A stretch of 38,261 nt of DNA, from assembly GCA_016210175.1 (NCBI GenBank), contig JACQUQ010000142.1:1-38261 (forward strand). Direction: 5' to 3'. The translations under genes were made by a program, and so were the position numbers. The first letter of the stretch is position 1. Each line of letters begins with the position of its first letter. Under the pieces are notes generated by a model. That model was not told the origin of the DNA, ran no database searches, and saw only the letters and a program-made list of their open reading frames with translations. This document shows positions 32,462 to 38,261 of the stretch, one piece after another. Source of the DNA: Chloroflexota bacterium (GTDB taxonomy: Bacteria; Chloroflexota; Dehalococcoidia; SHYD01; JACQUQ01).

Positions 32462-33670
32462 ATGGCTCATGGGATATCAGTGGGACAGTTTCGGCGGCAC
32501 GTACTGCACGTGGCAACGCTCTTGCTCGTGGCGTTCATGCTGGCATGCACCTCGGCACAGGCGCCCAAGCCCGTCGAGCAGCAGCAACCGCAGCAGCCGG
32601 CCCCCAAAACGTCGGAAGTCACCGTGACGGATGTCGTCGGCAGGGCGGTGACGGTCAAGCAGCCGGTCGAGCGGATGATCCTCACGGAAGGCCGCATGCT
32701 CTACGTCATCGCGGCGCTGGAGAAAGAGGACCCCTTCAAGCGGATCGTCGGCTGGGTGGAGGACCTCAAGACCACGGACCTCGACGCCTATGAGAAATAC
32801 CTGGCCAAGTTCCCGAAGATGGCCGACATCAAAGTCTTTGGCAGCCCAGCACGGGGCGAGTTCAGCGCCGAGCAGGCCATCGCGCTCAAGCCGGATCTCG
32901 TTATCGTCAACTACGATTCCTATCCCCGGGCGGTGGAAACGGGCCTTCTGGACCAGCTCGCCAAGCTGGGCGTGCCCTCGGTGGTGACCGACTTCCGGCA
33001 GTACCCTCTGGAGAACACGGTCCCCAGCACGCTGCTCCTGGGCAAGGTGCTGGGCCAGGAGGAACGCGCCCAGGCGGTCGTGGACTACTACCTCCAGCAG
33101 GTGAACCTGGTCTACTCCCGGCTCGACAAGATCACGGCGGAGAAACCGCTCGCCTTCATGCTCCGCGCCGCCGGACTCCTCGACTGCTGTGGGACCTTCG
33201 GCAGCGGCAACCTTGGCCTCCTCGTGGAGCGGGCAGGCGGCAAGAATCTCGGCTCTGCGCTGCTGCCGGGCTGGTCAGGCACCATCAACCCGGAGAAGGT
33301 GCTGGCGGCCGATCCGGGCGTCATCATCGCCACTGGCTCGAACTGGACGCACTCCGCGAACAAGAAGGGCACCTACGTCAGCCTGGGCTACAAGGCCAGC
33401 GCAGACTCGGCCGCGACCGACCTGCAACAGCTCATCAAGGAGCAGCCCGGCTTCGAGAACCTGAGCGCAGCCAAGCACGGACGGTTCCATGCCATCTGGC
33501 ACCAGTTCTACAACTCGCCCTACCACTTCGCGGCCTTGCAGCAGTTCGCCAAGTGGCTCTACCCCGAAGAGTTCCAGGACCTCGATCCGGAGCGCGCGCT
33601 CCGGGAGTTCCACCAGAAGTTCCTGCCCATCGAGTATACCGGGGCCTTCTGGGGATCCCTCCGCAAGTAG
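32462..33670 (+). CDS. Iron-siderophore/corrinoid-type ABC substrate-binding lipoprotein
   Basis: The 402-residue lipoprotein has a signal peptide with lipobox LAC (Cys29), a Gln/Pro-rich linker and a class III (FepB/BtuF-like) binding domain: VTVTDVVGRAVTVKQPVERM, SAEQAIALKPDLVIVNYDSY, and ILEARGDPGVIIATGSN-like segments (here VLAADPGVIIATGSNWTHSA). The 'ILTEGRMLYVIAAL' segment is typical of iron-siderophore binding proteins. It should deliver an iron complex or similar large cofactor to the FecCD permease. The ATG at 32462 was preferred to 32456 because AAAGGAG (32447-32453) is 8 bases before it. A hairpin follows the stop and precedes the permease, suggesting stoichiometric control. Confidence 0.85.
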   Translation: MAHGISVGQFRRHVLHVATLLLVAFMLACTSAQAPKPVEQQQPQQPAPKTSEVTVTDVVGRAVTVKQPVERMILTEGRMLYVIAALEKEDPFKRIVGWVEDLKTTDLDAYEKYLAKFPKMADIKVFGSPARGEFSAEQAIALKPDLVIVNYDSYPRAVETGLLDQLAKLGVPSVVTDFRQYPLENTVPSTLLLGKVLGQEERAQAVVDYYLQQVNLVYSRLDKITAEKPLAFMLRAAGLLDCCGTFGSGNLGLLVERAGGKNLGSALLPGWSGTINPEKVLAADPGVIIATGSNWTHSANKKGTYVSLGYKASADSAATDLQQLIKEQPGFENLSAAKHGRFHAIWHQFYNSPYHFAALQQFAKWLYPEEFQDLDPERALREFHQKFLPIEYTGAFWGSLRK

Positions 33671-33696
33671 TCGCTCGTTGATGGCGTCGCCGCGGC

Positions 33697-33723
33697 TGGG
33701 GACCACCACACTGCTGGTCCCCA
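33697..33723 (+). terminator. Intercistronic hairpin between binding protein and permease
   Basis: TGGGGACCA (33697-33705) and its complement TGGTCCCCA (33715-33723) pair perfectly around a 9-nt loop, with no T-run. Such hairpins often limit read-through or protect the upstream message so that the binding protein is made in excess. Confidence 0.5.
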
Positions 33724-33748
33724 ACCGCCGACCTGGGAAGGACACGGT

Positions 33749-34834
33749 ATGGCAGGGACCACAACCATCACCACCTGGACGCGCGAGCTTCAGCAGTTGC
33801 ACGCCAAGCGCGCCTACGGCCAGATCACGCGGCGGAAATACCTGGTCCTGGTGGGCTTCGCCGCCGCGCTCCTGGGTTCTGTCGCGGTGGACATCTCGTC
33901 CGGGCCGGCGGGGTTGACGCTGGCGCACGTCCTCACAACGCTCCTCTGGCCCACCAGCGTGGACCCGACGATGCAGGTCATCGTCTGGGACATCCGGATG
34001 CCGATGGCGCTGATGGCCGCCGTCGTGGGAGCGTCGCTGGCGGTCGCCGGGGCCGAGATGCAGACCATCCTCAACAACCCCCTCGCCAGCCCCTTCACGC
34101 TGGGGATTTCCGCCGCGGCGGGCTTCGGCGCGGCGCTGGCCTTCGTCCTGGGCGTCAGCGTCATCCCCTTCGCCGGCATCTTCTTCGTCTCGGCGAATGC
34201 CTTTGTCTTTGCGCTGCTGGCGTCGCTGTTCATCTATGTCTTCAGCAAGATGCGCGGGGTCAGCACGGAGACCATGGTGCTCCTGGGGATCGCCCTGGTC
34301 TTCCTCTTCAGCGCCCTCATGGCCCTCATGGAGTATTTGGCCTCGGAGCAGGCCCTCCAACAGGTCGTCTTCTGGACCCTGGGCAGCCTGGCCAAGTCCT
34401 CCTGGCCCAAGATCGGTATTGCCCTGGCGGTGCTGCTGGCCACCATGCCCTACTTTATGACCCAGGTCTGGCGGCTGACGGCGCTCCGCTTGGGCGATGA
34501 CAAAGCCAGGAGCCTGGGGGTGAACGTGGAACGCCTCCGGCTGAACGTACTCATTGCGGTGTCGCTCCTCGCGGCGACCTCCGTCTCCTTCGTCGGCACC
34601 ATTGGCTTCGTCGGCCTGGTCGGCCCCCACGTCGCCCGGATGCTGGTGGGCGAGGACCAGCGCTACTTCCTCCCGACATCTGCCCTGGCCGGCGCGGTGC
34701 TGCTGTCCACGACCTCCGTGGTCAGCAAGTCCATTGTCCCCGGCGTGCTGGTGCCCATCGGCATCATCACTTCGCTCATCGGCGTACCTTTCTTCCTGAG
34801 CCTCATCATGGTCCGCAGGAGGCAGCTCTGGTAA
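33749..34834 (+). CDS. FecCD-family ABC permease
   Basis: The 361-residue membrane protein has about nine to ten helices and the family hallmarks: IRMPMALMAAVVGASLAVAGAEMQ, LNNPLASPFTLGISAAAGFGA, LGDDKARSLGVNVERLR and GTIGFVGLVGPHVARMLVGED. It forms the translocation channel for iron-siderophore, heme or cobalamin complexes. The N-terminal 25 residues form a hydrophilic extension before the first helix. GGAAGG precedes the ATG. Its stop shares a base with the ATPase ATG, so the two are translationally coupled. Confidence 0.93.
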   Translation: MAGTTTITTWTRELQQLHAKRAYGQITRRKYLVLVGFAAALLGSVAVDISSGPAGLTLAHVLTTLLWPTSVDPTMQVIVWDIRMPMALMAAVVGASLAVAGAEMQTILNNPLASPFTLGISAAAGFGAALAFVLGVSVIPFAGIFFVSANAFVFALLASLFIYVFSKMRGVSTETMVLLGIALVFLFSALMALMEYLASEQALQQVVFWTLGSLAKSSWPKIGIALAVLLATMPYFMTQVWRLTALRLGDDKARSLGVNVERLRLNVLIAVSLLAATSVSFVGTIGFVGLVGPHVARMLVGEDQRYFLPTSALAGAVLLSTTSVVSKSIVPGVLVPIGIITSLIGVPFFLSLIMVRRRQLW

Positions 34835-35637
34835 TGAAGCTCATTGTGGAAGACCTCTCCTTCAATTATGGTCCGAAGCTGGTTCTCAAGGGTGTGACCA
34901 TGGATAGGGCAGAACCGGGCATGGTCACCGCGGCCATCGGCCCCAACGCGGCGGGCAAGAGCACGCTGCTCAAGTGCATCGCCGGGTTGCTCAGAGGACG
35001 GGGCCGGGTGCTCCTGGACGGCCGGGACGCCAAGACCTTCGGCAAGGACCTCATCCGGTACGTGACCTACCTGCCCCAGGAGAACCCCGTGAACGCCGTA
35101 CTGACGGTCTTCGAGGCCGTGCTCCTGGCCCGGCAGCACGCTGGCTCGTGGCAGGTGAGCGACGACGACCTGAATGCGGTCAGCGAGGTGCTGCACGACC
35201 TGGAGATCGACGACCTGGCGCTGCGGTACCTGAACGAGCTGAGCGGCGGCCAGAAGCAGATGGTCTCTATCGCGCAAGCGCTGGTCCGCAACCCCAGGGT
35301 GCTGCTGATGGATGAGCCGACCAGCAGCCTCGACCTCCAGCGGCAGCTCGAAGTGCTGGAGCTGATGCAGCGGGTGACGGCGGAACGCAACATGACCACG
35401 ATCATCGCGCTGCACGACCTGAACCTAGCAGCACGGTATGCCGACCACTTCGTGGTGATGCGGGAAGGGGCGGTGTACGCCGCAGGCGCGGGCCACGAGG
35501 TGCTCACGCCGGAGATGCTGCGGGATGTCTACGGGGTCCATGGTACGGTGTTGCTGGACCAAGGAGGGGTGCCTCAGGTCACCGCGCTGGGATCCCTCAA
35601 GAGAGGCAGGCTGGTGCCGCAGGAAACGATGATCTGA
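34834..35637 (+). CDS. FecE/BtuD-type ABC transporter ATPase
   Basis: The 267-residue ATPase has Walker A GPNAAGKST (36-44), a Q-loop at YLPQENP, signature LSGGQKQM, Walker B VLLMDEPTSSLD and the switch His in IALHDLNLAARY. It powers the FecCD permease encoded immediately upstream with a one-base overlap. Membership of the iron-chelate/cobalamin importer family is clear; the cargo is not. A methyltransferase gene follows 25 bases later and may be co-transcribed. Confidence 0.95.
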   Translation: MKLIVEDLSFNYGPKLVLKGVTMDRAEPGMVTAAIGPNAAGKSTLLKCIAGLLRGRGRVLLDGRDAKTFGKDLIRYVTYLPQENPVNAVLTVFEAVLLARQHAGSWQVSDDDLNAVSEVLHDLEIDDLALRYLNELSGGQKQMVSIAQALVRNPRVLLMDEPTSSLDLQRQLEVLELMQRVTAERNMTTIIALHDLNLAARYADHFVVMREGAVYAAGAGHEVLTPEMLRDVYGVHGTVLLDQGGVPQVTALGSLKRGRLVPQETMI

Positions 35638-35662
35638 AAAGATAGTAAGGAGCGACCACGCG

Positions 35663-36379
35663 ATGGCGAACACGATGACCAATGCCGAGGTAAAGCGCCT
35701 GGTTATCCAGCACTGGGAGCGCCGCGCCGCCGATTTCGACGAGCGGCCGAATCACGGTCTGCACAGTGACGCCCAGCACCAGGCATGGCGGGAGGTGCTG
35801 GGCCGCCTCGCCGGGCCGGATCCCCTGCGGATGCTGGACGTGGGCTGTGGCACTGGGTTCCTCGCGCTCTTGCTGGCCGAGCTGGGTCACCAGGTTGATG
35901 GCATTGACCTGGCAACCGAGATGCTGGAGCGGGCGCGGGCGAAGGCAGCAGCGGCCGGGTTAACCGTGTACTTTCAGACGGGCGATGCCGAAGCACCCGA
36001 CGCGCCGGATGGCACCTACGACCTGGTGGTCGAGCGCCACGTCATCTGGACGTTGCCGGATCCGCCACGGGCCGTACGCTCCTGGTTGCGGGTGCTGAGG
36101 CCGGGCGGTCGGATGGTCCTGATTGAGGGGAGCGGGGGCATCCGGCAGGGGCAGGAGATGCCGGCGGAGTATGCGGAGATCTACGGGCAACTCCCGTTCT
36201 CGACGGACCGCTCCAGCGAACGGCTCACCGCTTTCCTCCAAGATCAGGGCGTGGTGGATCTGGTGGTGGAGCCGCTCATGGATCCGGTGCTCTGGGGGAG
36301 TGCGAACACCGGGCAGCGCTATGCCATCATCGGCCGCAAGCCACGGTACCGCGACGCACTCCCCATGCGGTCAGCGTGA
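35663..36379 (+). CDS. SAM-dependent methyltransferase linked to the ABC importer
   Basis: The 238-residue class I methyltransferase has motif I MLDVGCGTGFLALLLAELG, the acidic loop VDGIDLATEMLERAR, VERHVIWTLPDPPRAV and LRVLRPGGRMVLIEG. Its N-terminus, KRLVIQHWERRAADFDE, recalls methyltransferases placed next to iron-complex ABC importers in other bacteria and archaea, so it may modify or help process the imported molecule. AAGGAG lies 11 bases before the ATG. It starts 25 bases after the ATPase stop and is probably in the same operon. The substrate is unknown. Confidence 0.88.
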   Translation: MANTMTNAEVKRLVIQHWERRAADFDERPNHGLHSDAQHQAWREVLGRLAGPDPLRMLDVGCGTGFLALLLAELGHQVDGIDLATEMLERARAKAAAAGLTVYFQTGDAEAPDAPDGTYDLVVERHVIWTLPDPPRAVRSWLRVLRPGGRMVLIEGSGGIRQGQEMPAEYAEIYGQLPFSTDRSSERLTAFLQDQGVVDLVVEPLMDPVLWGSANTGQRYAIIGRKPRYRDALPMRSA

Positions 36380-36394
36380 CGGTAGCCGGCCCGG

Positions 36395-36625
36395 AACTGG
36401 GCGGGGATGCGACGCATGGCCCTGTACTGCTTGCTTCGTGTGATGCCCTGGGGTGAAGACCACCGTACCGTCACGGACTGGCCGTTGTCCACAGTTTGGA
36501 GGTGGACTTTGGTCGAGTAGTCGCCTTGGCTCCGTCCCAGGGCTTGGGCGGCCGGGTCCCCTTTTTGCCCCGACCGCATGCCGGTGAGCACGAACCACGG
36601 TGCCAGCGAGACGTGCGCGGTCCAA
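36395..36625 (-). pseudogene. IS5-family (IS427-like) transposase remnant, frameshifted
   Basis: Three neighbouring minus-strand reading frames together spell pieces of an IS5/IS427-type transposase: LAGTVVRAHRHAVGAKRG, then (shifted frame) AQALGRSQGDYSTKVHLQT and VDNGQSVTV, then (frame of the first) VVFTPGHHTKQAVQ. The order and content match the conserved 'DGTVVRAHxHAAGA / QALGRSRGGxSTKxHL' stretch of these enzymes. Only about 75 codons remain, without a full start or end, and I see no intact terminal inverted repeats. It is a dead fragment lying between the importer operon and the tRNA scar. Confidence 0.65.
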
Positions 36626-36719
36626 GAATCGGATCAGTCAGGGCAGCACAGACGTTGCACACGCCCTAGCCAGTGACATCGGGTTGGCATCAACGCACCA
36701 AGGAAACCACAAAGCACAA

Positions 36720-36749
36720 GGCCGGAACCCCAATATCGAGGTCCCGGCC
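36720..36749 (-). terminator. Native terminator of the tRNA-Leu
   Basis: On the minus strand GGCCGGGACC pairs with GGTTCCGGCC (one G-T wobble) and TTGTGCTTT follows. It lies 22 bases downstream of the tRNA-Leu 3' end. Its presence indicates that this side of the tRNA fragment is original chromosome. Confidence 0.65.
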
Positions 36750-36771
36750 TCCGTGTCGTTCCCATATGTAG

Positions 36772-36826
36772 TACCGAGGGTGGGACTCGAACCCACACGC
36801 CCCTTCCGGGGTCAGCGGATTTTAAG
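36772..36826 (-). other. 3' half of tRNA-Leu(UAA), probable attachment-site scar
   Basis: Read on the minus strand: the 3' part of the anticodon loop and its arm CTTAAAATCCGC, a long variable arm with CCCC/GGGG, the T arm GTGGG-TTCGAGT-CCCAC, the acceptor strand CCTCGGT and discriminator A, as in leucine tRNAs. The 5' half (acceptor ACCGAGG or GCCGAGG, D arm and GCGGA anticodon strand) does not occur where it should, upstream of the anticodon loop. Breakpoints in the anticodon loop are typical of tyrosine-recombinase integration. Thus the fragment is likely the displaced 3' end left by an element lying toward higher coordinates. The intact tRNA would be at the other end, outside the window. 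Confidence 0.7.
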
Positions 36827-36909
36827 GGAGCCGCGCCCCCCTTCACTCCTCCGGTTTTCTTCCTCGATAGCCTCCAAAATGTTCCGCCATTTGCCAGCGT
36901 AAGACAGGC

Positions 36910-36930
36910 CGTTGGCTTATCGTTGGCTTA
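36910..36930 (+). repeat. Short tandem repeat near the element end
   Basis: CGTTGGCTTA occurs at 36910-36919 and 36921-36930, an 11-base pitch. It lies about 85 bases inside the presumed element boundary, where integrase or excisionase binding sites are often found. Two copies only; could be chance. Confidence 0.3.
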
Positions 36931-37016
36931 CCACCACGAGGGCAGGCTCTCAGGCGGGGCCTGCTCTTTCGCGCGCTTTTAGGCTCCCAGTGGGACAGCA
37001 TGGAGACCGCATACCG

Positions 37017-37865
37017 ATGCCTCTCGATCTCACCCTCGCCGATGTGCAGGTGCTTCAAGGGGACTGCCGCGAGCTGTCGCGGGAACTCCCGGACGACTGC
37101 GCGCAGCTTGTCCTGACCGACCCACCCTACAACCTGGGCATCCCCTACCCGGACTACGAGGACCGGCTGCCGTGGGAACGCTACTGGGACATGGCGCACC
37201 AGGTCCTCACGGAGTGCAAGCGCATTCTGCGGCCGGGGGGCGTCCTCGCCGCGCTGCTGCCCTTCACCGCCCAAGAGATGGCTGACGGACCGCCCGGCCA
37301 CAACCGGAAGCGGGTAGAACGCCGGCGCGTCGGACCGCCAGTCCCCATGCTGGCCTACTGGATCGCGCTGACCCAGGACGCGGGTCTGCTCTACGAGGAT
37401 GTCATCGCGGTCATCCATGCGTGGAACGGGGAGGGCGAAGGAACTGCCATCGGGACCGCCATCGGCGGCTCGTCCCGTCCGCGCATGAGGACGGTGGCCC
37501 GTGCCCTGTTGGTGTGCTTTAACGAGAGCGCTGCCGTCCCTGGCCGGAGCGGGAAGTGGGGCTGGGGTGCGGGCGACCTCCCGATCCTGGAGGCGTGCAA
37601 GAACGCCTGGTACGTCCGACCTGCGTGGGGCAGCGGGGTGGGCCACCCGACGCCCATGCCGGCGTTGGCCGCGGCGCGGGCGATCCGGCTCTGGAGCAAC
37701 GAGGGGGACCTCGTGGTCGATCCGTTCTGCGGCTCAGGAGTAGTGTTGCAGGAGGCTCGCAACGCCGGCCGCCGGGCGGTGGGGATAGACATCAGTAGGA
37801 CGTCCTGCGGGATTAGTGAGCGGCGACTGAGCCAGCAGGTAATGTGCTTCACCGGTGACGCATGA
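37017..37865 (+). CDS. DNA methyltransferase (N4-cytosine/N6-adenine, beta-type order)
   Basis: The 282-residue enzyme has catalytic motif IV TDPPYNLGIPYPDYEDRL (DPPY) near the N-terminus and the SAM-binding motif I VVDPFCGSGVVLQEARNAG near the C-terminus, the order of beta-class DNA methyltransferases. DPPY is used by N6-adenine methyltransferases, while SPPY is usual for N4-cytosine; adenine is therefore favoured. No restriction endonuclease partner is visible. In an integrated element it probably protects element DNA or marks it for replication control. ATG at 37017 was chosen because residues upstream of it are unlike the family; GGAGA is about 10 bases before. It overlaps the next gene by 4 bases. 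Confidence 0.88.
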   Translation: MPLDLTLADVQVLQGDCRELSRELPDDCAQLVLTDPPYNLGIPYPDYEDRLPWERYWDMAHQVLTECKRILRPGGVLAALLPFTAQEMADGPPGHNRKRVERRRVGPPVPMLAYWIALTQDAGLLYEDVIAVIHAWNGEGEGTAIGTAIGGSSRPRMRTVARALLVCFNESAAVPGRSGKWGWGAGDLPILEACKNAWYVRPAWGSGVGHPTPMPALAAARAIRLWSNEGDLVVDPFCGSGVVLQEARNAGRRAVGIDISRTSCGISERRLSQQVMCFTGDA

Positions 37866-38261
37866 GCATCTACGTCTCTGATGCCGTTTGGGAGCACTCG
37901 CAGCAGAGCGGCAGCGCGCTTACCGTGCTGCTGGCCTTGGCGCGCCATGCCAATGACCAGGGCTACTGCTTTCCCTCCCTCGCGAAACTCATGGCTGAAA
38001 CACGCCTGAGCGAGCGTGCCGTGCGGATGCACCTGCGAGGCCTGGAGGAGGCAGGGGAGATAAAAACGGAGCAGGGGCGCGGGAGGGGCAACGTCAACGT
38101 CTACTGGATTATAGTCGGTCCCTACGCCCAGCGCGGAGAAAAGGGGCAAAATCCGGCAGAAAAGGGGCAACCTGCTGCAACAAAAGGGGCAATCCAGCGC
38201 GGAGAAAAGGGGCAAAATCCGGCAGAAAAGGGGCAACCTGCTGCAACAAAAGGGGCAATCC
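37862..38261 (+). CDS. Helix-turn-helix replication-initiator-like protein (partial, runs off the window)
   Basis: The frame opens with ATG at 37862, overlapping the methyltransferase stop, and has no stop before the window end (133 codons seen). Residues 1-85 form a winged-helix type domain: MSIYVSDAVWEHSQQSG, LTVLLALARHANDQGYCFPS, LAKLMAETRLSERAVRMHL, EEAGEIKTEQGRG. This is the HTH_36-like domain seen at the N-terminus of phage and plasmid replication proteins. After residue 89 it enters a tandem 22-residue repeat rich in KGQ and EKG. It is probably the replication initiator or replisome organiser of the integrated element. The repeats end exactly at the window edge, which may be a contig break. 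Confidence 0.75.
   Translation, partial: MSIYVSDAVWEHSQQSGSALTVLLALARHANDQGYCFPSLAKLMAETRLSERAVRMHLRGLEEAGEIKTEQGRGRGNVNVYWIIVGPYAQRGEKGQNPAEKGQPAATKGAIQRGEKGQNPAEKGQPAATKGAI
38129..38261 (+). repeat. 66-bp tandem direct repeat inside the HTH gene
   Basis: Two copies of a 66-bp unit (38129-38194 and 38195-38260) appear identical, and base 38261 matches the first base of a third. Each unit contains three AAAAGGGGCAA-like motifs. The length is 22 codons, so the reading frame is kept. Iterons inside the initiator gene are known from lambdoid phages (the O gene), and this could be an origin of the same design. Confidence 0.85.

Noticed and set aside
36772-36900. Intact tRNA-Leu, or tRNA-Leu with a group I intron
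   Set aside because: The 5' half does not appear upstream in the right order, the bases before the break do not match an intron end, and no intron core is visible; an attachment scar is simpler.
36600-36902. A 100-codon frame containing VPRVGLEPTRP
   Set aside because: That string is the familiar chance translation of a tRNA-Leu 3' end, not a protein.
38129-38261. CRISPR array
   Set aside because: The 66-bp units are contiguous, identical and in frame with a gene; there are no variable spacers.

Overview
This is a GC-rich (about two-thirds GC by eye) bacterial window packed with copper and heavy-metal handling genes. The gene content (two-domain multicopper oxidase, several cupredoxins, YHS and HMA domains, DUF5676- and DUF2933-like membrane proteins, REP-like 'TGAGTGCTGAG' intergenic repeats) reminds me of Chloroflexota of the Thermomicrobia/Sphaerobacter kind. 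That assignment is inference; no rRNA or marker gene here proves it.

Layout. 1-4570: the tail of an unidentified gene, a membrane-anchored SAM methyltransferase, a possible broken gene, a cupredoxin lipoprotein, and a NarL-type response regulator with a GAF histidine kinase (minus strand). 4650-11430: a lipoprotein and an HMA/four-helix membrane protein, then a two-domain multicopper oxidase, cytochrome b, a periplasmic membrane-anchored protein, a lipoprotein with a triplicated helical domain, and a SnoaL-like protein. 11500-14080: an operon of a DUF5676-like protein, a methyltransferase, a cupredoxin and a CcdA-like protein. 14132-22966: a UbiB/ABC1 kinase (minus), an OmpR-family regulator and histidine kinase, an SPW protein, a His-rich membrane peptide, and an operon ending in a copper P-type ATPase and a cupredoxin. 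23229-26526: cyclopropane-fatty-acid synthase, a DUF2933-like protein, an isoprenylcysteine methyltransferase-like protein, a degenerate receiver and a YHS protein. 27087-31523: a secreted subtilase, a large secreted surface protein and a 27-residue membrane peptide. 31524-36379: an AT-rich island with a promoter, a long structured leader, and an FecB/FecCD-type ABC importer operon ending in a methyltransferase. 36390-38261: an IS5-family transposase remnant, then the 3' half of a tRNA-Leu that looks like the attachment scar of an integrated element, whose first visible genes are a DNA methyltransferase and an HTH replication-initiator-like gene with 66-bp tandem repeats.

The strongest non-gene signal is a regulon written in the DNA. 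Six intergenic regions each carry four direct repeats of a TCAG core at exactly 11-bp pitch. Each array is followed, at the same 14-nt offset from the last core, by a hexamer fitting the -10 pattern NANNNT. The arrays precede the lipoprotein/HMA-membrane pair, the DUF5676 operon, the UbiB kinase, the SPW gene, the His-rich peptide and the copper-ATPase operon. All surround the OmpR-type regulator at 16021-16695, which is the obvious candidate reader. I infer a local envelope/metal-stress regulon whose outputs combine copper export, periplasmic copper binding, thiol-redox transport and a quinone-biosynthesis-type kinase.
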